Source of the DNA: Micrococcus sp.
GTDB taxonomy: Bacteria > Actinomycetota > Actinomycetes > Actinomycetales > Micrococcaceae
Direction of reading: 5' to 3'
DNA: 64,000 nucleotides
Assembly (NCBI GenBank): GCA_029961105.1
Contig: JASBVO010000004.1
Span: forward strand, 186,001-250,000
Shown here: positions 42,074 through 51,724 of the stretch, piece after piece
How the letters are laid out: every line of letters begins with the position of its first letter
Position numbering within the stretch: position 1 is the first letter of the stretch
The notes under the pieces: model-generated
Told to the model about the DNA's origin: nothing
The model's database searches: none
The model's input: the letters and a program-made list of their open reading frames with translations, nothing else
Program-made: the position numbers and the translations under genes

Positions 42074-43462
42074 TCACAGCGAGACGAGCAGCAGCGTCAC
42101 CCCGAACACCAGGCCGGAGGCGATGAGCACCACCGTGGTGTAGCCCAGGATGTCCCGCATCTTCAGCCCGGCGATCGCCAGCAGCGGGATGGCCCAGAAC
42201 GGCTGCACCATGTTGGTCCACTGGTCCCCATAGGCGACCGCCATGATGGTGATCGCCGGATCCACGCCCAGTTCCGCGCCGGCCGAGAGCATGATGGGGC
42301 CCTGGACGGCGAACTGACCGCCGCCGGAGGGGACGAAGAAATTCACCAGGCCGGCGGACAGGAAGGTCAGCAGTCCGAAGGTGACCGGGCTGGAGATCGC
42401 CACGAAGGCGTCCGAGAACACCTGGATCAGCCCCGAACCGGTCATCAGGCCCAGGATGCCCGCGTACAGCGGGAACTGCAGCAGGATCTCGCCCACGTTG
42501 GAGGCGGCGTTCTTCGCCAGGGCGATCAACTCGAAGGGGTTGCGCACCACCAGCAGGATCAGGGCCAGGAAGGACCAGTTCACCGTGTCCAGGGTCAGCG
42601 TGCCCCCCTGGGCGAAGTGCAGGACGAGGTAGGCGACCAGCATGAGCCCCAGCAGCAGGGTGGGCAACCGGCTGGCGTCCAGCCGGTCCGCCGGGGTGAC
42701 GATCTCCTCCTGGCCGTCGTCGGCCTGCTCGCGGGCATCGATCTCAAGCTCCTTGACGCGGTCCCCGGCGCGCGGGGCCACCAGGAACAGGGCCAGTCCC
42801 ACCACGAGGATGGTCGCGACGGCGGCGATCATGTTCCAGGACGAGAACACGGTCTCGGAGATCGGGACGGTCTGCCCGCCGAGGGACTCCATGAGGAAGG
42901 ACCCCTCCGTGGCGGCCGTCAGCGGGCCGGAGGCCGAGTACCCCATGTGCCAGACCACGAACCCGGCGAACCCGGAGGCCACCAGCATGGGGAAATGCAG
43001 TTTCAAGCCGTTCTGGCGGCCCTGGTAGGCCACCTCCCGGGCCAGCAGCCCGCCGACCACGAGGCCCAGGCCCCAGGTGATCAGGCTGGCGACGGCGGCC
43101 ACGACGAAGACGAAGACGTACGCCATCAGTTCTGTCCGGGGGACGCTGCCCAGGAAGGCCAGCGCCCTGCGGACCGGGCCCGTGTTGGCCAGGATGTGGC
43201 CCAACAGCAGGATGAGGGCCATCTGGGTGATGAAGTCCAGCAGCCCGGCGAGCCCCTCACCCCAGTGCAGCACGAGGTCGGCCGGGCCGGTACCCGTGAG
43301 GATCAGGGCCAGGATCGCGACGATGAACGTCAGCACGATCGAGAACACGAGGGCGGAGGGGATGAACCGCTCGACCACGTTGTTGACGGGCCGCATGGCC
43401 CGGGACAGGGGCGTGCCCTCCTTGACGGTGCGGGCCTCGGTGCTGCCGGGGGCGCTGGACAT
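42074..43462 (-). CDS. Short-chain fatty acid transporter (AtoE family)
   Basis: A 462-residue protein with about 12 membrane helices. The family imports short-chain fatty acids such as butyrate or acetoacetate. MRPVNNVVERFIPSALVFSIVLTF, FVPSGGGQFAVQGPI and VAYGDQWTNMVQPFWAIPLL are typical, the latter two in the transport core. ATG 43462 is chosen because GAGGAGATCGCACC precedes it. An 8-bp palindrome overlaps its likely promoter. It might work with the acetoacetyl-CoA synthetase 6 kb away, which is inference. Confidence 0.92.
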   Translation of the reverse strand: MSSAPGSTEARTVKEGTPLSRAMRPVNNVVERFIPSALVFSIVLTFIVAILALILTGTGPADLVLHWGEGLAGLLDFITQMALILLLGHILANTGPVRRALAFLGSVPRTELMAYVFVFVVAAVASLITWGLGLVVGGLLAREVAYQGRQNGLKLHFPMLVASGFAGFVVWHMGYSASGPLTAATEGSFLMESLGGQTVPISETVFSSWNMIAAVATILVVGLALFLVAPRAGDRVKELEIDAREQADDGQEEIVTPADRLDASRLPTLLLGLMLVAYLVLHFAQGGTLTLDTVNWSFLALILLVVRNPFELIALAKNAASNVGEILLQFPLYAGILGLMTGSGLIQVFSDAFVAISSPVTFGLLTFLSAGLVNFFVPSGGGQFAVQGPIMLSAGAELGVDPAITIMAVAYGDQWTNMVQPFWAIPLLAIAGLKMRDILGYTTVVLIASGLVFGVTLLLVSL

Positions 43463-43528
43463 GGTGCGATCTCCTCGTCTGCCGCCGGGGCGACGGCGGC
43501 GTGCATGACGGACGTGCGGACAGAGTGT

Positions 43529-43553
43529 GACTCTCCTCACGTTATGGAGAGTC
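43529..43553. promoter_or_regulatory. Operator-like palindrome upstream of the fatty acid transporter
   Basis: GACTCTCC (43529-43536), 9 nt, GGAGAGTC (43546-43553). On the minus strand the spacer holds TAACGT, a possible -10, so a bound regulator would occlude the transporter promoter. No regulator gene is adjacent. Confidence 0.5.
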
Positions 43554-43646
43554 TCTCCCCAGGTCAACGGACTCGCCGCCCGTCCCCGCACCGCTGCCCG
43601 ACCGTTCACCCTTCCGTCACCTGGTGGTGCGCGTCAGGATGCAGTC

Positions 43647-44081
43647 ATGGAGACCTTCACCGCGCTCGAGGACGAGGTCGTGGTCCACCTGCCCACCGGG
43701 CGGGTCTGGGACTTGCTCACGGACTGGTCGGCCGCGCCCGTCTGGCTGCCGGGAGTGGATGAGATGCACGTCAACGGACCCGCCGGCCCGGGCCAGGAGC
43801 TCACCTACGTGGCCGGTGGCCATGAACGCCAGTACACCCTGTCCACGTACGACCCGGGCCACGGCATGACGATGGTCAACGGCGCGGACGACGCCGACCT
43901 TCGGGTGGAGTACGGCTACCTGCTGCTCCCGGACGGTGACTGGACGCGGGTGCAGCTGAGGGTGGCCGTGCGTTCCGTACCGGACCTGCATGAGGAGGCC
44001 CACGACCTCGCCGTCGCGCTCGCCGACGCCGAGGCCGCCCAGCTGGAGGAGTTCCGCGCCTATGCGGAAAAGGCGCCCTGA
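43647..44081 (+). CDS. SRPBCC-family (START-like) protein
   Basis: A 144-residue single-domain protein with the helix-grip fold: N-terminal TALEDEVVVHLPTGRVWDLLTDWSAAPVWLPGVDEM, the strands HERQYTLSTYDPG and LRVEYGYLLLPDGDWTRVQL, and a long C-terminal helix. Such proteins bind a hydrophobic ligand; the ligand here is unknown. ATG 43647 has CAGGAT 6 nt upstream, a leaderless-type context. It is the first of two SRPBCC genes in this region. Confidence 0.85.
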   Translation: METFTALEDEVVVHLPTGRVWDLLTDWSAAPVWLPGVDEMHVNGPAGPGQELTYVAGGHERQYTLSTYDPGHGMTMVNGADDADLRVEYGYLLLPDGDWTRVQLRVAVRSVPDLHEEAHDLAVALADAEAAQLEEFRAYAEKAP

Positions 44082-44091
44082 CGACGGCTGG

Positions 44092-44097
44092 TAAACT
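44092..44097 (+). promoter_or_regulatory. Candidate purA promoter -10
   Basis: TAAACT, about 140 nt before the purA ATG; implies a leader of roughly 130 nt. I see short complementary pieces (GGTGA at about 44117 and TCACC at about 44166) but no recognised riboswitch. Confidence 0.4.
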
Positions 44098-44235
44098 CCC
44101 GATGTAAGGCCCTCAGGTGAAATACCGCACGGTGGAGTCCCGGGATGACCCCGACACGGACCGCTCACCGGGGGCGTTTTCCATGTCGAGGGCCGGACGG
44201 GGATGACCCGGGGCCTGCTCAGGAGTGATGCACTC

Positions 44236-45531
<1,296 letters not shown>

Positions 45532-45547
45532 CCGTCCCCCGAATCTA

Positions 45548-45607
45548 GAGGTCAATAGATGACGTGGAATCGCGCGGATAGGCGATTCCACGTCATCTAT
45601 TGACCTC
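45548..45607. repeat. Perfect 26-bp inverted repeat (hairpin) after purA
   Basis: Arms 45548-45573 and 45582-45607 are exactly complementary; the loop is 8 nt. It lies 16 nt after purA and touches the broken hydrolase gene, whose apparent stop is inside the right arm. It could terminate both. The AT content, length and perfection differ from the GC-rich terminators elsewhere. Confidence 0.85.
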
Positions 45608-45941
45608 CAGTTGTCCGTAGCCGGGGTCAGGCCCGTGCACCCGCACGTTCCAGGCCTCGGGTACCTCCTGGAACGGCTGGTGCGCCTGGCCCTCCATCAC
45701 CTCGAACAGGGCCCGCGGGATCTCTGCGGCGACCGCCCGACAGAACTCCGGGCGGCATCGCGGTCCGCCTGGCACCTCGGTTGTCGAAGGCGGTGAGCCG
45801 GTGGCGGTCCGCCAGCCCGTCCAGCTGGAACTCCCAGGACTCCACCGTGTCCCCGAGCCCGCCGATCAGGAGCACGTCGGCCCCGGACCCCACCTGCTCG
45901 GTCCAGGCCTGGACGTCTCCGGTCTGCACATGCCGACCCAT
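45593..45941 (-). pseudogene. Alpha/beta hydrolase remnant with internal deletion
   Basis: Two pieces of one hydrolase are left, in different frames. Reading from 45941, the N-terminal part gives MGRHVQTGDVQAWTEQVGSG, ADVLLIGGLGDTVESWEFQL and RLTAFDNRGARR, the start of an alpha/beta hydrolase up to the oxyanion-hole region. From about 45775 in another frame comes FCRAVAAEIPRALFEVMEGQ and AHQPFQEVPEAWNVRV, the C-terminal part that carries the catalytic His. The central 130-150 residues, including the nucleophile elbow, are missing. The reading then ends within the 26-bp inverted repeat, so the true C terminus is lost too. It is probably non-functional. Confidence 0.8.
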
Positions 45942-45971
45942 GATGACCTCCCGACTCCCCGGTCGCCGCCG

Positions 45972-47912
45972 TCACGTCCGTAAGCTGCTCGCCGCGCTCC
46001 GTGAAGGCGCGGTCTCCGCCGCCGCCTTCGCCGCCGCAGCCCCCGACGCCGGCGCGGTCACCACCTCCGCGACGAAGCCGTCCGGACGGACCAGTACGGC
46101 GGTCCCGTCGGGCAGGTCCTGCTCCGGGGCCGCCCGGAACTCGTGCACCGGCAGGTCCGGCGGCCCCGACAGCCGGGAGACCAGGACTCCCGGCGCCCCG
46201 GCATCCCGCATCGCGGGTCCCTCCGTCACCCCCGCCCCCGAAGCCCGCACGCCCGGTACCCGTGCCTCCGGTGCCCGCTCGCCCAGCACTAGCGCGCCCG
46301 GCACTTGCGCGCCCGGCACTTGCGCCCCCGGTACCCGTACCCCCGACGCCGGCCCCGCGGCTCCCGCGGCCTTGTCCCGGTGCCGTTCGGCCAGCTCACG
46401 CGCCACCGGCACGGCGGTCGGGCCGTAGGCGTGCACCTGCCAGACTGGAAGGTTCAGGGCCTCGTGGTTGTCCCCGCGGCCGTCGCCGCCGGGCACCGGA
46501 CCGGCGTGGCCGGCGTCGGGAACCCACGGGAGGCGCCGGCCCAGCACCCTGCCGCGCCGCTGCCCCGCCGGACGGGTCCGGCCCGGCCCCATCCAGTAGT
46601 GGATCCGGGTCTGCGAGATGTAGCCGAAGACCCGTCCGCCCGCCGGCGAGCGGGGGATGACCCGCAAGGCCACCGGCAGCACCACGGGGGCGAGCACCGA
46701 GCGGACGAACCTCGCCACCGGGCTCAGGGAGGTCACCGCCGCGAACACCCGGTCCGTGGTGCGCACCAGGTTCAGGGCCACCGGCCGGCGCTCGGCCTCG
46801 TAACGGTCCAGGGAGCCTTCAGCAGCCCGTCCGGCGAGGACGTCGGCGATCGTGCAGACCAGGTCCTGCGCGTCCTGCAGGCCGGTGTTCATGCCCTGGG
46901 CGCCGACGGGGGAGTGGATGTGCGCCGCGTCGCCGGCCAGGAAGACCGCTCCGCTGCGGAAGGCGGCGGCCACCCGGTGGTGGACGCGGTACCGGCTGGA
47001 CCACGCGGTGTCCGCATAGGTGATGCCGAACCTGCCGGCCAGCGCGGCACGGGACCGCGGCTCGAGATCCGGAGTGCCGGCGTCGGCCCCCTCGGCTGTG
47101 GCGTCCGGGGCACGCAGGATGCCGAGCAGCCGCGAGCGCCGGCCCCGCTCGTCCCGGCCCATGGGGAAGCAGAGCATGAAGTGCTCGGCGGAGAAGCGGA
47201 CCTCGATCCCGTCACCGACGCCCCGCACGCCGAGCGCGTCCAGGACGTAGAACTCGAACGGACTGGTGGTGCCCTCGAACGGCGTCCCCAGGGCATGCCG
47301 GACGGGGGAGGAGGCGCCGTCGGCGGCGATGAGGTACCGGGCGGTCAAGGTCACGGGTCCGGACGGGGCCTCGAGGGTGGCGGTCACCGTGCCGTCCGGG
47401 GATTGTGCCAGGGCGCGGAAGGCGTGCCGCCAGGCGACAGGACGCCCCAGCGCGGCCAGGTGGTCGGCCAGGATCTGCTCGTTGGCGCTCTGCTCGAGGA
47501 CGTGCAGGCCGGGGAAGGGGGTGAGCCCGTGACCGATGCGGTCCAGGTGCACGGTGCCGAGCCGCCACCGGCCGATACCGGGACTGACGTGGCGCGCCGG
47601 CACGGAGCGGGCCAGCACGGCCTCCTCGAGGCCGAGCTGCCGGTACACCTCGATGGAGCGGGCCTGCAGGGCCAGGGCCCGGGACTCCCGGGTCGGCCCG
47701 GGCTTGGCATCCGCCACCACGGCCCGCAGCCCGAGCCGGGCACACCAGGCGCCCGCCATCAGCCCGGTCGGCCCGGCGCCGACGACCAGGACGTCCGTCC
47801 GGAAGGCGGTGGGCCGCGCTCCCGGAGCGCCGGGCAGGGGCGCGGCCGGCGGGGAGCCCGGGGCCAGCGGGGAGGCCGCTGCCGGGGAATCGGGCGAGGT
47901 CGCTGCAGGCAC
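45972..47912 (-). CDS. FAD-dependent aromatic-type monooxygenase (PheA/TfdB-like)
   Basis: A 646-residue flavoprotein hydroxylase from GTG 47912. VLVVGAGPTGLMAGAWCARLGL is the FAD-binding GxGxxG; RYLIAADGASSPVRHALG is the DG motif and AVFLAGDAAHIHSPVGAQGM the GD motif; together they define the phenol/aromatic hydroxylase type. The C-terminal 200 residues include a tandem Val/Pro/Gly repeat (VRVPGAQVPGAQVPGALVLG and on) and an Ala-rich end, probably a thioredoxin-like domain with inserted disordered linker. TACGCT stands 6 nt before GTG 47912; ATG 47948 is the alternative. The substrate is unknown. Divergent from an SRPBCC gene. Confidence 0.85.
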   Translation of the reverse strand: MPAATSPDSPAAASPLAPGSPPAAPLPGAPGARPTAFRTDVLVVGAGPTGLMAGAWCARLGLRAVVADAKPGPTRESRALALQARSIEVYRQLGLEEAVLARSVPARHVSPGIGRWRLGTVHLDRIGHGLTPFPGLHVLEQSANEQILADHLAALGRPVAWRHAFRALAQSPDGTVTATLEAPSGPVTLTARYLIAADGASSPVRHALGTPFEGTTSPFEFYVLDALGVRGVGDGIEVRFSAEHFMLCFPMGRDERGRRSRLLGILRAPDATAEGADAGTPDLEPRSRAALAGRFGITYADTAWSSRYRVHHRVAAAFRSGAVFLAGDAAHIHSPVGAQGMNTGLQDAQDLVCTIADVLAGRAAEGSLDRYEAERRPVALNLVRTTDRVFAAVTSLSPVARFVRSVLAPVVLPVALRVIPRSPAGGRVFGYISQTRIHYWMGPGRTRPAGQRRGRVLGRRLPWVPDAGHAGPVPGGDGRGDNHEALNLPVWQVHAYGPTAVPVARELAERHRDKAAGAAGPASGVRVPGAQVPGAQVPGALVLGERAPEARVPGVRASGAGVTEGPAMRDAGAPGVLVSRLSGPPDLPVHEFRAAPEQDLPDGTAVLVRPDGFVAEVVTAPASGAAAAKAAAETAPSRSAASSLRT

Positions 47913-47918
47913 GCCCCC

Positions 47919-47924
47919 AGCGTA
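47919..47924 (-). promoter_or_regulatory. Leaderless promoter -10 (monooxygenase)
   Basis: TACGCT on the minus strand, 6 nt before GTG 47912; supports that start over ATG 47948. Confidence 0.45.
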
Positions 47925-47998
47925 GGCAGGCGCGGGCACCCGCTCCATGGGTGACGGGCGTCTTCCGCGCGATGGCAGGTGACTGGCACGATGGCGGC

Positions 47999-48391
47999 AT
48001 GCACCGCCGCGTCGAGGTCCGTGGCACCGCCTCGCCGGAGGCGGCGTGGGCTCGCTACGAGCGGTTCGACGCCTGGCCCGGGTGGGCGCCCCATATCCGC
48101 CGGGTCGAGGCCGACGCCGACGAGATCCGCCCCGGGGTGCGGGGCACCGTCCACGGGCCGGCAGGGCTGCGGGTGGCCTTCCGCATCGACGCCGTCGACC
48201 GGGCGCGCCGGACGTGGTCCTGGACCGTGTGGGTGCTCGGCCACCGCCTCATCCTGTTCCACGACCTGACGGCCGAGGACGACGGCACCCGCGCCGGCGT
48301 CGACCTGGACGGGCCCGCCCTGCTGGTGGGCCCCTATGCGCCCTTCACGCGCTGGCCCCTGCGCCGGTTGGTCCAAGCGGCCGGGCACTAG
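47999..48391 (+). CDS. SRPBCC-family protein
   Basis: A 130-residue helix-grip protein: VEVRGTASPEAAWARYERFD, AWPGWAPHIRRVEADADEIR, GVRGTVHGPAGLRVAFRID, and RRTWSWTVWVLGHRL. Family members bind lipids or polyketide-like ligands. It is divergent from the FAD monooxygenase, a pairing seen in small-molecule modification loci, but the link is positional only. CACGAT precedes the ATG by 6 nt. Confidence 0.8.
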   Translation: MHRRVEVRGTASPEAAWARYERFDAWPGWAPHIRRVEADADEIRPGVRGTVHGPAGLRVAFRIDAVDRARRTWSWTVWVLGHRLILFHDLTAEDDGTRAGVDLDGPALLVGPYAPFTRWPLRRLVQAAGH

Positions 48392-48394
48392 GCT
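48389..48394 (+). promoter_or_regulatory. Promoter -10 of the nitrilase-family gene
   Basis: TAGGCT overlapping the SRPBCC stop, about 39 nt before ATG 48433. The leader carries GAGGAGG, so this is a led rather than leaderless transcript. Confidence 0.45.
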
Positions 48395-48432
48395 GAGAGG
48401 ACACCGCCGGAGACATCGAGGAGGACGGACCC

Positions 48433-49221
48433 ATGAGGATCAGCGTCGGGCAGTTCCGCCCCACCGGAGTGGTCGCCGAGAACGTCGCCACGATGGAACG
48501 GCTCGCCGGACAGGCCAAGGACGACGGAGCAGAGCTCATCCTCTTCCCGGAGGAGTCCATGTTCACGGTCCGGCACGTGCCCGGTTCCTTCGCCGAGGCC
48601 GTCGACGCCGGCTGGTCCAGCTTCGTGCGCGACCTCACCCGGATCGCGGCGGACCTGGGGATCGCGATCGTCGCCGGCGGGTACGAGCCCTCCGGCACCG
48701 ACCGGCCGTTCAACACCCTCGTGGCCGTGGACGCCACCGGGAGGATCGTGGACACCTACCGCAAGATGCACCTCTACGACGCCTTCACACACAAGGAGTC
48801 GGACCGGATCACCCCGGGCAAGCGGGACCTGTCCATCGCCGAACTGGGCGGACTGCGCTTCGGCATGATGACCTGCTACGACCTGCGCTTCCCGGAGGTG
48901 GCCCGCGCGCTGGCCGTCGGCGGGGCGGACGTGCTGCTCGTCCCGGCCGCCTGGTTCGCGGGCGACCACAAGATCGACCACTGGCAGACCCTGCTCAAGG
49001 CCCGCGCGGTGGAGAACACCGTCTGGGTGGTGGCCGCCGACACTCGCAGCGACAACACCATCGGTCACTCGGCCATCGTGGACCCGCTGGCCATCTCCGT
49101 GGCCCACCTCGGCGAGGAGGCCGAGGCGATCGCCACGGCCGAGGTCACCCGTGAGCGCATCGACGAGGTCCGCTCCTTCCTGCCGGTGCTGGCCAACCGC
49201 CGGACCGACATCCTGGGCTGA
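48433..49221 (+). CDS. Carbon-nitrogen hydrolase (nitrilase superfamily amidase)
   Basis: A 262-residue cytosolic hydrolase with the catalytic triad Glu40 (LILFPEES), Lys111 (TYRKMHLYD) and Cys148 (MMTCYDLRFPE). The KMHLYDAF and CYDLRFPE blocks resemble the Nit1/Nit2 branch that removes deaminated glutathione or omega-amides as metabolite repair. That fits a stand-alone housekeeping gene, though the exact amide is not certain. GAGGAGG precedes the ATG. Confidence 0.9.
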   Translation: MRISVGQFRPTGVVAENVATMERLAGQAKDDGAELILFPEESMFTVRHVPGSFAEAVDAGWSSFVRDLTRIAADLGIAIVAGGYEPSGTDRPFNTLVAVDATGRIVDTYRKMHLYDAFTHKESDRITPGKRDLSIAELGGLRFGMMTCYDLRFPEVARALAVGGADVLLVPAAWFAGDHKIDHWQTLLKARAVENTVWVVAADTRSDNTIGHSAIVDPLAISVAHLGEEAEAIATAEVTRERIDEVRSFLPVLANRRTDILG

Positions 49222-49291
49222 CGCGCGCGGACCCGGCAGGCCGCCGTCGGGCCGGACGCGCGGGAGCCTGGCGGAAACTGGACGCCCGGGA

Positions 49292-51244
49292 TCAGCCCGA
49301 CAGCGAGGCCTGGAAGGCCCGCGCCCGGTCCACGAAGAAGGGCACCGTCTCCGGGTTGGCCAGTGAACCGGTATTGACCACGTCCTGAGGGGCGCGGCCG
49401 GTGAACATCCTCTTGACCGGCACCTCGATGCGCTTGCCGGCGTGCGTGACGGGGATACCGGGCGCGGCGATGATCTGGTCGGGCACGTGACGGGCCGAGG
49501 CGGTGGACCGGATGGTCCGGTTGATGCGCTCGCGGAGCTCGTCGGTCAGCTCGGCTCCCTCGGCCAGCTCCACGAACAGGGGCATGTAGTAGCCGCCGGG
49601 GTGCTCCACACCGATCACCATCGACTGCACGACCTCGGGGATGAGCTGCAGCGCCGCGTAGATGTCCGAGGAGCCCAGCCGGACCCCGGACCGATTCAGC
49701 GTGGCGTCCGAGCGGCCGTGCACGATGATCGTCCCGCGCTCGGTCTCGGTGATCCAGTCGCCCTGCACCCACACCCCCGGGTAGGTGGAGAAGTAGGTCT
49801 CGCGGTACCGGGCGCCGTCGGGGTCGTTCCATAGCCGCAGCGGCATGGAGGGCATCGGCTGGCGGATGACCATCTCGCCGACCTCGCCGATCACCCGCTG
49901 GCCGTCCTCGTTCCAGGCCTGCACGTCCACCCCCAGCAGCGGACCCTGCAGCTCACCCAGGCGCACCGGCTCCAGCGGGTTGGAACCCACGAAGCCCGAG
50001 CAGATGTCCGTGCCGCCGGAATCCGAGCCCAGGTGCACGTCCGGCTTCACGGCACTGTGCACCCACTGCCAGGTGGAGTCCGGCAACGGGGATCCGGTGG
50101 AGAGGATGGCCCGCAGCGCGGACAGGTCCCAGCGCTCGGCCGGGACCAGCCCGGACTTCTCCACCAGGGACAGGTAGGCCGCCCCGGTGGCGAACATGGT
50201 GGCCTTCGTGCGGGCGAGGATCTCGAACTGCCGGTCCGCGTCCCCGGCCTTCGGGGAACCGGAGTACGTGACCACGGAGGCCCCGGAGGCCAGGTTGGAC
50301 ACCAGGGTGTTCCAGACCATCCAGGAGGTGTTCGCGGCCACGTAGTAGCGGTCCCCGGGGCGCATGTCCTGGTTCAGGCCGGTGCCCTTGAGCGATTCCA
50401 GCAGCATCCCGCCGTGTCCGTGGAGGATGCCCTTGGGGTTGCCCGTGGTGCCGGAGGAGAACAGGACCCACAGCGGGTGGTCGAACGCCACCCGGGCGTA
50501 CTCGGGGGCGGCGCCGGTGCCCGTGGCGTCCGGGCCGGGGACGTCCTGCTCGGTGAGCACCGCGCGGACCGTGGGCAGGCCGGCGGCGATCTCGTCGAGT
50601 TGCGCGCCCAGGTCCAGGTCCCTGCCGCTGAACCGGTAGCCGCGCGTGCCGATCAGCACCACCGGCTCGAGCTGCTGCAGGCGGGACAGGGTGGCGGTGA
50701 CCGCCAGGTCGGGGGAGTTGATGGTCCACACCGCGCCGATGGAGGCCGCCGCCAGCAGTCCGATGATCGCCTCGGGCACGTTGGGCAGCACCGCGGCGAC
50801 CCGGTCCCCGGGCCCCACGCCCAGCCCGCGCAGCTGCGCCGCCATGGCGGCGGTGCGGTCCCGCAGTCCGGACCAGCTGATCTGGAGGACCTCGTTCTCC
50901 TCGGTGATGTGCACGACGGAGGCCTGGTCCGCCCGCTGCCGGTCCTCCGCCCAGCGCAGCACGTTCTCCGCGAGGTTGAGCCGGGCCCCCGGGTACCAGA
51001 CCGCGCCCGGCATGGCCGCCTCGGCCAGGGCCGGGCCGTCGAAACCCTCGCCGATCACGCCGAAGAACTCGCGCACGGCATCCCAGAACCCGTTGAGGTC
51101 CTCGATCGACCAGGCGTGGAGTTCCCGGTAGCCGTGGACGGCGACGCCGCGGTGCTCGGCGAGCCAGTCGATGAAGCGCTGCGCCACGCTGACGTGCTCC
51201 GGGTCCGGGGTCCAGGTGATGACGGGGTCGGGAGAGGGGGTCAC
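49292..51244 (-). CDS. Acetoacetyl-CoA synthetase
   Basis: Activates acetoacetate with ATP and CoA. The 650-residue ANL-superfamily enzyme has LFSSGTTGNPKGI (A3), a central GSDSGGTDICSGFVGSNPL, GDWITETERGTIIVHGRSDATLNRSGVRLGSSDIY (A8-A10 region, about 530-565) and the C-terminal catalytic Lys in GKRIEVPVKRMF. The GSDSGGTDI block is typical of acetoacetyl- rather than acetyl-CoA synthetases. The GTG has GGAGGA upstream. No beta-ketothiolase is adjacent. Confidence 0.93.
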   Translation of the reverse strand: MTPSPDPVITWTPDPEHVSVAQRFIDWLAEHRGVAVHGYRELHAWSIEDLNGFWDAVREFFGVIGEGFDGPALAEAAMPGAVWYPGARLNLAENVLRWAEDRQRADQASVVHITEENEVLQISWSGLRDRTAAMAAQLRGLGVGPGDRVAAVLPNVPEAIIGLLAAASIGAVWTINSPDLAVTATLSRLQQLEPVVLIGTRGYRFSGRDLDLGAQLDEIAAGLPTVRAVLTEQDVPGPDATGTGAAPEYARVAFDHPLWVLFSSGTTGNPKGILHGHGGMLLESLKGTGLNQDMRPGDRYYVAANTSWMVWNTLVSNLASGASVVTYSGSPKAGDADRQFEILARTKATMFATGAAYLSLVEKSGLVPAERWDLSALRAILSTGSPLPDSTWQWVHSAVKPDVHLGSDSGGTDICSGFVGSNPLEPVRLGELQGPLLGVDVQAWNEDGQRVIGEVGEMVIRQPMPSMPLRLWNDPDGARYRETYFSTYPGVWVQGDWITETERGTIIVHGRSDATLNRSGVRLGSSDIYAALQLIPEVVQSMVIGVEHPGGYYMPLFVELAEGAELTDELRERINRTIRSTASARHVPDQIIAAPGIPVTHAGKRIEVPVKRMFTGRAPQDVVNTGSLANPETVPFFVDRARAFQASLSG

Positions 51245-51430
51245 GGATCTGTCCTCCGAGTGATGAACGGGGCGGCGCGGAGAGGCCGGCCCTCCGGGGT
51301 GATGTCCCTCACGGTAGCCGCGCGGCGGCCCACCGATTGTCCGGTGACGAACCCTCGCGGATGGTGGAGGCCCTCAACGGTTCTCAGGGAACTCCCAGCA
51401 TGTTCCCAAGCCATTCCCACACCCGATTCC

Positions 51431-51436
51431 TATGCT
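51431..51436 (+). promoter_or_regulatory. -10 box of structured RNA copy 1
   Basis: TATGCT, 9 nt before the first hairpin of copy 1. No clear -35. Confidence 0.45.
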
Positions 51437-51442
51437 GTAACC

Positions 51443-51540
51443 ACCTCATCAAGGTGCGAGTGATGACAAGAGGGCCCCGGGCCCGGCGCAATGCGTTCCC
51501 CTCACGCAGCCGGAACACCCGGGGCCCTGCCATGTCCTGC
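51443..51540 (+). ncRNA. Candidate small structured RNA, copy 1
   Basis: Hairpin 1: TCATCA (51446-51451) and TGATGA (51461-51466) around the loop AGGTGCGAG. Hairpin 2: AGGGCCCCGGG (51471-51481) with CCCGGGGCCCT (51518-51528), inside it CCGGC/GCCGG (51483-51487, 51509-51513) and TGCGT/ACGCA (51492-51496, 51504-51508) closing the C-rich loop TCCCCTC. A -10 box is 9 nt upstream. The second copy conserves the hairpins while the tip changes. The + strand is favoured by the -10; expression is not shown. Confidence 0.5.
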
Positions 51541-51712
51541 GGGTTCCTCCGAGCCGCGCGGCCGCTCGGGCCCCTGCCTCGCGGCCGGTGGGATGGCGGG
51601 AGTCCCCGGCGGGACATCCTTCCGCGACCGCCCACAACCGCTCGGGTATTCGCCGGTCCAGACTGCCAGCGATCTCCCAGTCGGCGTCCGGTCTGCACAC
51701 AAGTCCGACCCC

Positions 51713-51718
51713 TACTCT
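51713..51718 (+). promoter_or_regulatory. -10 box of structured RNA copy 2
   Basis: TACTCT, 9 nt before the first hairpin of copy 2, the same spacing as in copy 1 although the -10 sequences differ. Confidence 0.45.
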
Positions 51719-51724
51719 GAAAGA

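Noticed and set aside
44098-44235. Riboswitch or attenuator in the purA leader
   Set aside because: Short complementary pieces exist but no known aptamer pattern and no terminator-like stem before the ATG.
47913-47948. ATG 47948 as start of the FAD monooxygenase
   Set aside because: Possible, but TACGCT 6 nt before GTG 47912 fits the local leaderless pattern; kept only as an alternative.
49222-49291. Terminator between the nitrilase-family gene and acetoacetyl-CoA synthetase
   Set aside because: CGCGCG and CCCGGC/GTCGGG pieces could pair, but the stem is imperfect and several alternatives exist.
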